A stretch of 64,000 nt of DNA from Deltaproteobacteria bacterium (lineage in GTDB: Bacteria > Desulfobacterota > Desulfarculia > Adiutricales > Adiutricaceae): contig JAISCZ010000130.1 in the NCBI GenBank assembly GCA_031265205.1, forward strand, positions 1 to 64,000, in the 5' to 3' direction. The number at the start of each line of letters is the position of its first letter. The stretch's first letter is position 1. The notes below the pieces were generated by a model, which did no database searches, was not told the origin of the DNA, and saw only the letters and a program-made list of their open reading frames with translations. Positions 8,248-15,617 of the stretch are shown one piece after another. A program made the translations under genes and the position numbers.

Positions 8248-9939
8248 ATGACCATCATGAGCGGCGCCCAGATCCTCATCGAATGCTGGAAACGGGAGGG
8301 GGTCGAGGTTGTTTTCGGCTACCCAGGGGCGGCTACCGTGGAAATCCACCATCATCTGGAGACGAGCGGGATCCGCTTCATCCTGACGCGCCACGAACAG
8401 GCCGCGGTGCACGCCGCCGAGGGCTACGCCCGGGCCACGGGTCGGCCGGGGGTCGTTCTGGTCACCTCGGGGCCAGGGGCCACCAACACCATTACCGGCC
8501 TGGCCGGCGCCAACATGGACTCCGTGCCGGTCTTGGTCTTCTCCGGGCAGGTGGCCCGCATGCTCATCGGCAACGACGCCTTCCAGGAAGTGGACATCGT
8601 GGGAGTCTCGCGCCCGGTCACCAAGCACAATTACCTCGTCATGTCCACGGAGGAGCTCGCCACCACGGTCAAAGAGGCCTTTTACGTGGCCACCTCCGGA
8701 AGGCCCGGGGCGGTCTTGGTGGATCTCCCCAAGGACGTGATCGGCGGGGAAACGGAGTTCAGTTACCCCAAAAAAGTCATTCTGCCCTCCTATCAGCCCC
8801 ATCTCACCCCCCATCCCCGCCAGGTGGCCAAGGCCGTGGCCCTGCTCGGCAAGGCGGAAAGGCCCATTATCTACGCGGGGGGCGGGGTCATCTCTTCCGG
8901 GGCCTCGGAAGAGCTTTTGAAAATCGCCGAGCTTTTGGAAATCCCGGTGACCACCACCCTCATGGGACTGGGGGGCTTTCCCGGGACCCATCCCCTCTTT
9001 TTGGGAATGCTGGGCATGCATGGGCTCTACCGGGCCAATAAGGCCACGCAGAACGCGGACCTCATCCTGGCGGTGGGCGCCCGTTTCGACGACCGGGTCA
9101 CCGGGGCTTTGGGCAAGTTCGCCCAAAAGGCCACCATCGTCCACATCGACGTGGACACGACCTCCATCCATAAGATCCTGGACGTGGACGTGCCCCTGGT
9201 CGCCGACGCGCGCCAGGCCCTGGCGGCCATCGTGAATTTATTGGGGCCCCTCCCCAAGTATCCCCGGGAGACCCGCGCCCGCTGGTTCGCGGAAATAGCG
9301 GCTTGGAACGCGGAGCATCCCCTTTCCTACAATCAGGACCCCGAGGGGCCCATCCTCCCCCAAACGGTGGTCGACGTCCTCTACCGGGAGACCCAGGGCA
9401 AAGCCGTCATCGTCACGGAGGTGGGCCAGCACCAAATGTGGGCGGCCCAGTATTATCTCTGCGATCGGCCCCGGCAGTTTATTTCCTCGGGAGGCCTAGG
9501 AGTCATGGGCTTCGGGCTCCCCGCCGCCCTGGGCGTTTTGGTGGCCCGCCCCGAGATCACGGTCATTGATATCGCGGGGGACGGCTCCATCCTCATGAAC
9601 ATCCAGGAACTCGCGACCGTGGCCCAGGAAAACCTCCCCGTCAAGGTGGCCATTTTAAACAACGGCTGTTTGGGCATGGTGCGGCAGTGGCAGGAGCTTT
9701 TTTACGAAAAAAGGTACGCGGCCACCATGCTGCGGGCGACCCCGGATTTCGTAAAACTGGCCGAGGCCTTTGGGATCAGGGGTTTCGTCGCCACGGAACC
9801 CAGCGAGGTGACGCCCGTTATCCGGGAGGCCCTAAGCCACCCGGGGCCCAGCGTCATGGATTTTCGGACCCGGACCGAAGAACTCGTCTTTCCCATGGTG
9901 CCGGCCGGCAAAGCCATTGACGAGATGCTCCTCCCCTAG
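8248..9939 (+). CDS. ilvB: Acetolactate synthase, large catalytic subunit
   Basis: Thiamine-diphosphate enzyme that condenses two pyruvates, or pyruvate with 2-oxobutyrate, in valine/leucine/isoleucine synthesis. 563 residues, standard length. The N-terminal ThDP domain carries the activating Glu in LTRHEQAAVHAAEGYARATG. The middle FAD-binding domain is intact. The C-terminal domain has the ThDP/Mg motif beginning GDGSILMN and closing with LNN about 25 residues later. AAGGAG lies 8 bp before the ATG. It is first in ilvB-ilvH-ilvC, all on the same strand with gaps of 65 and 115 bp. Confidence 0.97.
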   Translation: MTIMSGAQILIECWKREGVEVVFGYPGAATVEIHHHLETSGIRFILTRHEQAAVHAAEGYARATGRPGVVLVTSGPGATNTITGLAGANMDSVPVLVFSGQVARMLIGNDAFQEVDIVGVSRPVTKHNYLVMSTEELATTVKEAFYVATSGRPGAVLVDLPKDVIGGETEFSYPKKVILPSYQPHLTPHPRQVAKAVALLGKAERPIIYAGGGVISSGASEELLKIAELLEIPVTTTLMGLGGFPGTHPLFLGMLGMHGLYRANKATQNADLILAVGARFDDRVTGALGKFAQKATIVHIDVDTTSIHKILDVDVPLVADARQALAAIVNLLGPLPKYPRETRARWFAEIAAWNAEHPLSYNQDPEGPILPQTVVDVLYRETQGKAVIVTEVGQHQMWAAQYYLCDRPRQFISSGGLGVMGFGLPAALGVLVARPEITVIDIAGDGSILMNIQELATVAQENLPVKVAILNNGCLGMVRQWQELFYEKRYAATMLRATPDFVKLAEAFGIRGFVATEPSEVTPVIREALSHPGPSVMDFRTRTEELVFPMVPAGKAIDEMLLP

Positions 9940-10004
9940 GGCGCCCTTTCTTTTGGCCTTACCCGCGCGCGGGAACTTTCCCCGCGAAGCTACCCTAAAT
10001 TAAT

Positions 10005-10529
10005 ATGGAAAAGAATCCCGATCGCCCCCGCCGCCACACCCTCGCCATCCTGGTGGACAACCGCCCCGGAGTCCTCGCCCGCGTGACCACCCTTATTTCC
10101 GGTCGGGGCTTCAATATCGACTCCCTTTCGGTCGCCGCGACCATGGATCCGCTCGTCTCCCTCATAACCTTAATAATCACCGGCAGCCCCAAAATCATCA
10201 GCCAGATCATCAAGCAGCTCCGGAAGCTCATCAACGTCATTAAGGTCACCGATCTCTCCGAGCTCGATTACGTGGAGCGCCAGCTCATCATGGTCCGGGT
10301 CCGGGCCGAGGACCCGCTCAACCGGGCGGAGATCATGAGGCTGCGCGAGATTTTCCGCGCTAAAATCATCGATGTTTCCCTTAAGAGTTTTACCTTGGAA
10401 ATCACCGGCGGAAGCGATAAAATTTCCGCCGCCTTAGGCCTTCTCGCCGAATTCGGGATTGAGGAACAGGTCTCCACGGGCCTCACCGCCATGACCCGCA
10501 GCTCTCAAAGCCGCTCCGGGGGCAAATAG
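10005..10529 (+). CDS. ilvH: Acetolactate synthase, small regulatory subunit
   Basis: 174 residues. The N-terminal ACT domain (HTLAILVDNRPGVLARVT, then GFNIDSLSVA) is the valine-sensing module of this family. The C-terminal half is the conserved domain that contacts and activates the large subunit. It lies 65 bp downstream of ilvB. No clear Shine-Dalgarno precedes the ATG; the upstream bases are CTACCCTAAATTAAT, so translational coupling or a weak site is likely. Confidence 0.95.
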   Translation: MEKNPDRPRRHTLAILVDNRPGVLARVTTLISGRGFNIDSLSVAATMDPLVSLITLIITGSPKIISQIIKQLRKLINVIKVTDLSELDYVERQLIMVRVRAEDPLNRAEIMRLREIFRAKIIDVSLKSFTLEITGGSDKISAALGLLAEFGIEEQVSTGLTAMTRSSQSRSGGK

Positions 10530-10644
10530 CTCCCGTCTTTTACCTCTTTTAAGTTCCCCCCCCCAGCCGCCCTCCAACCCCCAAGGGGGGGACGGCCTTT
10601 TCCGTCCTTAAAGCAATCTTTCCCTCCAGGAGTTTTTAACCAGC

Positions 10645-11640
10645 ATGCGCATCTATTACGAAAAAGACGCCCCGACCGCTCCCCTCGCCGATAAGACCAT
10701 CGCGGTCCTAGGCTACGGCAGCCAAGGCCACGCCCAGGCCCAGAACCTCCGCGACAGCGGCCTTTCCGTCATCGTCAGCGAAATCCCGGGGACCCCCAAT
10801 TACGACCTGGCCGTGGAGCACGGCTTCAAGCCCGTTTCCGTCGCCGAGGCGGCGCAAAAGGCCGATCTCCTCCAGATCCTCCTCCCGGACCACCTTCAGC
10901 CCATCGTCTACCAAAAGGACATCCTTCCCTATTTAAAACCCGGGCAAACGCTCCTTTTCAGCCACGGCTTTTCCATCCACTTCCGCCAGATCCAACCGCC
11001 CAAGGACGTTTCCGTGGTGATGGTCGCCCCCAAGGGCCCGGGGCACCTGGTTCGGAGCGAATACGTGAAAGGCGCCGGAGTCCCGGCCCTGGTCGCCATT
11101 TTCCAGGACGCGGACGGGAAAGCCCTGGATTTGGCCAAAGCTCACGCCACGGGCATCGGGGCCACCCGGGCCGGTCTCATTGAGACCACCTTCCGGGAAG
11201 AGACCGAGACGGACCTCTTCGGCGAGCAGGTCGTCCTCTGCGGCGGGGTGAGCGAACTCATCAAAGCCGCCTGGGAAACCTTGGTGGACGCCGGCTACCA
11301 ACCGGAAATCGCCTACTTTGAGTGCCTCCACGAGCTCAAGCTCATCGTGGATCTGCTCTACCAGGGCGGCTTGGACATGATGCGCTACTCCGTTTCGGAC
11401 ACCGCCGAGTACGGGGACTACACTAGGGGCCGCCGGATCGTCACCGACGAAACCCGCGTGGAAATGCTCGAAATCCTTAAAGAGATCCAGGAAGGCGACT
11501 TCGCCCGGGAATGGATCCTCGAAAACCAGGCGGGCCGCCCCTCCTTCCTTATCCGCCGCGAGGCCGAGGCCGCCCATCCCATCAACTCCGTGGGACGGGA
11601 ACTTCGCAAAATGATGAAGTGGCTCAATAAGGGCCTCTAA
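10645..11640 (+). CDS. ilvC: Ketol-acid reductoisomerase (class I)
   Basis: Converts acetolactate to dihydroxyisovalerate (or the isoleucine-path equivalent) with NAD(P)H. 331 residues match the short class I form. The Rossmann motif is [19 protein letters not shown]. The C-terminal knotted domain has the metal-binding helices [10 protein letters not shown] and [24 protein letters not shown] lies about 13 bp before the ATG. A perfect 18-bp terminator stem follows the stop, so this ends the ilvBHC unit. Confidence 0.97.
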   Translation: MRIYYEKDAPTAPLADKTIAVLGYGSQGHAQAQNLRDSGLSVIVSEIPGTPNYDLAVEHGFKPVSVAEAAQKADLLQILLPDHLQPIVYQKDILPYLKPGQTLLFSHGFSIHFRQIQPPKDVSVVMVAPKGPGHLVRSEYVKGAGVPALVAIFQDADGKALDLAKAHATGIGATRAGLIETTFREETETDLFGEQVVLCGGVSELIKAAWETLVDAGYQPEIAYFECLHELKLIVDLLYQGGLDMMRYSVSDTAEYGDYTRGRRIVTDETRVEMLEILKEIQEGDFAREWILENQAGRPSFLIRREAEAAHPINSVGRELRKMMKWLNKGL

Positions 11641-11675
11641 AAAACCCGCCTTTCCCCCTTTTTTCGCCCTTCTTC

Positions 11676-11715
11676 TTTCCCCCGGGCGCCCGCTTTCGCG
11701 GGCGCCCGGGGGAAA
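11676..11715 (+). terminator. Terminator after ilvC
   Basis: A perfect 18-bp stem: TTTCCCCCGGGCGCCCGC at 11676-11693, a TTTC loop, then its exact complement at 11698-11715. It closes the ilvBHC operon and separates it from pyrE. The 3' side has only a short T-tract. Confidence 0.8.
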
Positions 11716-11785
11716 TATTTCCCAGACGCCGAAAAATTTTGCTATACTTCTCTTATACCCCCCTATCAAGAGAATATTGGTTTTT

Positions 11786-12541
11786 ATGAACACTTGCCAA
11801 AAAGAATTAGCGTGTCTCCTGGCCGAGTCCAACGCCCTCTTTTTTGATGAGGGCCTTTCCCTCAAAGACGGAAGGCCTACCCCCTACTTTGTCAACTTCG
11901 GCCTCTTCCGCACGGGAAGGCTCATTTCCCTTTTGGGCAAAATCATGGCGGATTTCTTGGTCAACACCAAGACCGTGGACGATTTTGACGCCCTCGTGGG
12001 ACCCAGCTACAAAGGCAGCGCCCTGGCCGTGGCCACGGCCACCGCCCTGTGGACGGCGCACCAATCGGAAAAAGGCTTCGACTACGACCGCAAGGAGCTC
12101 AAAAGCCACGGGGAGGCCTCGCGGGCCTCCACGAGCTTTGTCACGGGAGCCCTCTACGACGGGGCTCGGGTCCTCATTATCGACGACGTGGCGACCACCA
12201 TGGGGACCAAGTTCGACATCCTCGGCCAGCTCACGGCCGAGGCCATCCACCGTGGCCACAGCTATTTCCCCGCCGGGGTGGCGCTTTTCCTGGACCGTGA
12301 GCAGACCACCGCCGTCTACGACGAAAACGGCCTTTTTATCCCCAACGTCAAGGGGCAAAACACCATCCGCAACTTCAAGGTCAAAACCGGCCTGGAGGTC
12401 CAAACCGTGGTCGGGATCAGGGAAACCGTCGAGTACCTCTACGGGGAAGGAATTCCCGTCCTCCAGCGCGGCGCTAAGGCCCCCCTTTCCAGAGACCGGG
12501 TCGACGAACTCATGGGCTATTTGGATGTCTACGGCCAATAA
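11786..12541 (+). CDS. pyrE: Orotate phosphoribosyltransferase
   Basis: Joins orotate to PRPP to give OMP in pyrimidine synthesis. The protein is 251 residues. It shows the PRTase signature VLIIDDVATTMGTK (PRPP-binding loop) and the family pattern of an N-terminal hood, here SLKDGRPTPYFVNFG, plus GPSYKGSALAVATA. It is somewhat longer than the common ~210-residue form, with a C-terminal helix after VEYLYGEG. ATG at 11786 is chosen; a TTG nine bases upstream is an alternative. No other pyr gene is adjacent. Confidence 0.88.
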   Translation: MNTCQKELACLLAESNALFFDEGLSLKDGRPTPYFVNFGLFRTGRLISLLGKIMADFLVNTKTVDDFDALVGPSYKGSALAVATATALWTAHQSEKGFDYDRKELKSHGEASRASTSFVTGALYDGARVLIIDDVATTMGTKFDILGQLTAEAIHRGHSYFPAGVALFLDREQTTAVYDENGLFIPNVKGQNTIRNFKVKTGLEVQTVVGIRETVEYLYGEGIPVLQRGAKAPLSRDRVDELMGYLDVYGQ

Positions 12542-12588
12542 GAGGCGGTAAGCCGCCCTTCCGCTTGGGGAAGCTTAAGGCGAAAAAT

Positions 12589-12691
12589 AACCCCCATCTG
12601 GGGGATCCGACGCGAGCGAGCGCGGCCTTTTTCCGCTTGAGGATGGCCGCGCTCGCTTTCGTTGGGAGGACGCGCGCGCCGCGCGCCTCCC
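12589..12691. terminator. Cluster of three hairpins downstream of pyrE
   Basis: Three consecutive inverted repeats: CCCCCA/TGGGGG at 12591-12604; a perfect 13-bp repeat AGCGAGCGCGGCC at 12615-12627 with its complement at 12645-12657; and GGGAGG-CGCGCG with its complement at 12664-12691. The second could terminate pyrE. The first is followed by a T-run on the minus strand and could stop read-through from the riboswitch transcript. Confidence 0.55.
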
Positions 12692-12717
12692 AAGCGCCCC
12701 AGCGGGAAAATTTGGGC

Positions 12718-12761
12718 AAAAAAAAGGCCCCCCGCTCACTCCAAAATTCGGGAGGCCTTTT
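12718..12761 (-). terminator. Rho-independent terminator after cobalamin riboswitch 1
   Basis: On the minus strand the stem is GGCCTCCCG (12757-12749) with CGGGGGGCC (12734-12726), with one G-U pair, followed by a run of eight T (12725-12718). The loop is 14 nt. It lies about 335 nt beyond the riboswitch 3' end, with no recognisable gene in between. Confidence 0.75.
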
Positions 12762-13095
12762 CTTACAAGAATAGATATTCTTGAAAACGCGAGAAGAACG
12801 GAGCGGCGTTCCGAAAGGAGAGCCTTCCTTTTTAAGAAAAAAGGAAACGCCAACCCGATCTTCTTTTTTCGTTTCAAGCTCGCCACTAGTTTCCACGAAG
12901 CTCGCGGCTCGACTTTTGACCTTACGAACCAGCGCGGCTGGGGAGGTAGGAGCCAGCCGGAGCCGGATGGCGTCTCGCTCGGGACTTCATGGAATTAGCG
13001 CTTGGCGCGCCTGGGTAAGTTGCCCAAGGGTTACCCTATTACCTGGGCTTTACGATAGCCTTACACCACGAGGCTGAATGCGCAAAGAATAGCTC

Positions 13096-13408
13096 GGCCA
13101 GGTTTTCTGACTCCCGGATCCTTCTACTCACGGAGCCTTCCCGGGGCGGTAACCCCCAGTGACCTCAAATGGAAACTGTCTTACGAATGATAAGCCCGAT
13201 GTTTCGCCAAGGGCTCTGACCTTAAAACTAACGCTTGGCGCGCACAAGGCCTTTTCCATTTGTCCGTTTTCGTCCCCGAACACAGCGGCGGGTCCGCGGT
13301 CGCTTTTACGACTCTTCCCTACTGCCGAACTGCCAATGCCGTTGGTAAGTGTACGATGGGCACCTCCTTAAAGAATTCGTTCAACCTTCCGACGAGATCT
13401 GGCCCTGA
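13096..13408 (-). ncRNA. Cobalamin riboswitch 1 (downstream copy)
   Basis: Read on the minus strand, the conserved cobalamin-aptamer blocks appear in order. GGAGGUGCCC is at about 13368-13359 and AGUAGGGAAG near 13323. The core GCGGACCCGCCGCUGU is at 13297-13282, followed by GGGGACGAA. CCACUGG is followed by GGGAAGGCUC near 13145-13132, then GGAUCCGGGAGUCAG and AAACCUGGCC at the 3' end. GGCCAG near 13406 can pair with CUGGCC near 13096 to close P1. It is longer than usual because of a variable stem (CGCCAAG/CUUGGCG). The next minus-strand signal is a terminator, not a gene. Confidence 0.8.
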
Positions 13409-13465
13409 AGAGAGCTCGCCTACCCTAATGGGCGCTTGTCCGTGGTCTTGTTAAGGTGGGGTCAG

Positions 13466-13506
13466 AAAAAAAAACCCCGAATTCACGAAAAAACGTGGAT
13501 TCGGGA
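13466..13506 (-). terminator. Rho-independent terminator after cobalamin riboswitch 2
   Basis: On the minus strand CCCGAATCCACG (13505-13494) pairs with CGTGAATTCGGGG (13487-13475) across a loop of six T, with one G-U pair, followed by nine T (13474-13466). It lies about 50 nt past the aptamer, the usual place for a terminator-type expression platform. Confidence 0.85.
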
Positions 13507-13554
13507 CGCCCTTTATCCTGAATCACCTTCCCGGACCACGGGGAAGAATGCTGA

Positions 13555-13752
13555 CAATACCATTGGTTTCTGGCTCCCGGATCTTCCTCCGACAAGCGCC
13601 TTCCCAGCCGATAGCGGCCAGTGGCTTAAAGATACCTCACATATCTCTTGTCGGGGTCCCCGGCTACAGAGGCGGGCCCGCTCTCGATTAAAACGAGATT
13701 CCCAAAATGAAAGCCCCAGCTTTTGGAGTGGCTCTTAGGCTTTCCTGGTTGC
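13555..13752 (-). ncRNA. Cobalamin riboswitch 2 (upstream copy)
   Basis: On the minus strand the blocks read UUUUGGGAAUCUCG, then GAGAGCGGGCCCGCCUCUGU (around 13684-13665), GGGGACCCCGACAAG, GCCACUGGCC, CUGGGAAGGCGCUUGUC, and GGAAGAUCCGGGAGCCAG with AAACC at the 3' end. This is the cobalamin-riboswitch order and spacing. The P1 closing helix is less clear than in copy 1. A promoter lies just upstream and a terminator just downstream, so this copy could switch the whole minus-strand transcript. Confidence 0.78.
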
Positions 13753-13762
13753 CATGAAAATC

Positions 13763-13790
13763 ACTATAACCCTTTTGACGAGAAAAACAA
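13763..13790 (-). promoter_or_regulatory. Promoter for the tandem riboswitch transcript
   Basis: On the minus strand TTGTTT (13790-13785) and TATAGT (13768-13763) are 16 bp apart. The implied start, near 13755, coincides with the 5' end of riboswitch 2. I found no similar promoter between the two riboswitches, so one transcript probably carries both. Confidence 0.55.
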
Positions 13791-14099
13791 GTCTTTTTTT
13801 AAGGCCAAGGCCGCGATTTTTTCTTTCGAAGGCCTTGAAGGCGCCTTGGGAGGCTCTAAGATTGTTTATTTATTATAAAAATTTTTTTCGCGCGGCGCGC
13901 TTGAATCTCTCTTTTTGGGCGTCGCTTTCCGACCGCGAAAGGCCGGAATGGCGCGGGTCAGGGCGGCTGCCTCTCCGCCCGCGCGGCGCCGGGAAAGCTT
14001 AAGTTCAGGTTAATCTTGAAAAAAATAATTAAAATTAGTCACGCGCCGAGTCGCGTGGCGAGTCGCGCCGCCTTCCCTCCAAAACGCTCGCGCGCGATC

Positions 14100-14815
14100 C
14101 AGGCCCGCGCGGACAGGCCAGCGGACCTGGGCTCGTCTCAAGATTGAACGCGCTTGGGCGGCGCCACGGTCCCGCGGCGCCGACGCGTGGCCTCGTATCC
14201 GCCCCTGACGATAGATGGAAAAGTTCCAAGGGGCGGCGGGAGCGCGCCCAGGTCCCAACCCCGCGCTTCGGCGGCTCGCGGTCCAAGCGCCCGCGGCCGC
14301 GCCGGCGGTCTGGCCTCGCCTTAACTCGCTTGACCTTAGGTGGCCCCGCGGCGACGCGAGGCCGAGGACCCCGGCCCTGACGGTAAAGGCGAAGCTCCAA
14401 GGAGAGCCAGGAGCGCGGCCAGGTCCCACCCCCGCGCTTCGGCGGCTCGCGGTTCAAGCCTTCCCGGACGCGCCAGCGTCCGGGCCTCGCTCCAAACTCG
14501 CGTGACCTTGACCGCCCCGCGCCAAGGCGAGGCCGCGGAGGCCGCCCCCAACGTCAAGGGGTAACGCCCCAAGGGGAGACGGACTCATGGTTAGCCCCCA
14601 ACCCCGCGCGCCGGCGGCTCGCGCCCCAAGCCCTCCCAGGCGCGCCAGCGGTCTGGCCTCGCCCCAAACTCGCGGGACCTTGGCGCCCAGCGGCGACAGG
14701 CGCCCTCTAGCGAGTCCCGTGACGATAAGTGGCCAAGCTCCAACGGAAGGAGCGGCGCGCTCCGCGCGGCGCCCCACCGCGCCATTGGCCCAATCGCGGG
14801 AGCTTTAACGCGACG
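14100..14815. repeat. Noncoding tandem repeat, period about 172 bp
   Basis: At least three good units and degraded flanking ones. The anchor GGCGGCTCGCG is at 14270, 14441 and 14613 (spacings 171 and 172). A second anchor, CTGACG or GTGACGATAA followed by AAG and CTCCAA, recurs near 14203, 14376 and 14718, with a weaker copy near 14550. Each unit also carries GGTCTGGCCTCGC and TGACCTT. Long open frames cross it on both strands but no family is recognisable, and this composition leaves few stops. It abuts riboswitch DNA on the left and the restriction island on the right. Confidence 0.75.
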
Positions 14816-15500
14816 ATAGTCCTCGCGCGGAGCCCTCCCCCAAGGCGAAAAATCCCTGGAAATCATCGGCCAATCCGAGGCGTTTGGAGGAGGGCGCGCC
14901 GTTCGCGCCCGCCCGACGTAGCTTGTTTCCGCGACTCCCTGACCCATAAGCCCGCGCTAATTCCCTCTCCTAAGCGATCCCGCGCGCCTTTTTCCGAAGG
15001 GTTTAAGAGGCGGCGGCGCGCCCGGCTTGGGTAGATAATAAGAGAAAGGCGAAAGACGCGCTCGCGGTATCCGCGAGCCATTTTTTAAAGGGAAGCGGCG
15101 AAGCCCAGCCCTCCTCCCAGGGCGATATAAATCCGCGCTACCGCGAATTATTCGCGAAAAGAGTCTTTCCCAAGCCCGCCGTTCTTTCCCGCGAGGCCTC
15201 TCTCCGAGCTAGCGCGGAGGCGGACGCGCCTCCTTTGAGAGGAAAAGCCACAAAAATAAAAATTCGCTCAAAAGGCGGTCCGCGCGCGGAAGAGCCGTCA
15301 CTTTTACCACAATTTATTTACAAAGAGGAAAATTTAACGCTCTTTTCCGCCCGCGAGCGAAATTTTAAAATCGCGAAAGCGCCACAAACGCGCGCGTAAG
15401 CGTGACTCCATAAGGCAAATCGAGCCATCTCCAAAAAAATAGAAAATTTATCGGCTAGAGGCGTAAATAGTATTGTTAAATGTTTTCCGAACTGTTAAAA

Positions 15501-15539
15501 GAAAATAATTTTTCCTAAGGGATTATTTTCCAGGAAAAA
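15501..15539. promoter_or_regulatory. Nested inverted repeats upstream of hsdR
   Basis: GAAAATAAT (15501-15509) is complementary to ATTATTTTC (15522-15530), and TTTTTCCT (15509-15516) to AGGAAAAA (15532-15539). The AT-rich element sits about 80 bp before the hsdR start and could be an operator or an early hairpin. The rest of 14816-15617 shows no gene. Confidence 0.35.
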
Positions 15540-15617
15540 GCGCGGCCCTTTTAAGAATCGCGGTATTATTTAGGAAATACCCCTTTTTGAGGATATTCAC
15601 GGCAATGTGGTTTATTT

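Noticed and set aside
11743-11758. TATACT and TTATAC as pyrE -10 elements
   Set aside because: Neither has a credible -35 at 16-18 bp; they may act with another factor, but the evidence is too weak to list.
12510-12896. 128-codon minus-strand frame after riboswitch 1, a possible regulated gene
   Set aside because: It runs through the terminator at 12718-12761 and the hairpin cluster, has low-complexity Lys/Arg/Phe content and no Shine-Dalgarno; not a credible product.
14010-14457. Overlapping 140-codon minus-strand frames in the 172-bp repeats
   Set aside because: Repeated phrases come from the DNA repeat. Frames are open on both strands because the repeats lack stops; no start signal or family.
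14100-14815. CRISPR-like array
   Set aside because: The period is ~172 bp with diffuse similarity through the whole unit, no short identical repeats with unique spacers, and no cas genes.
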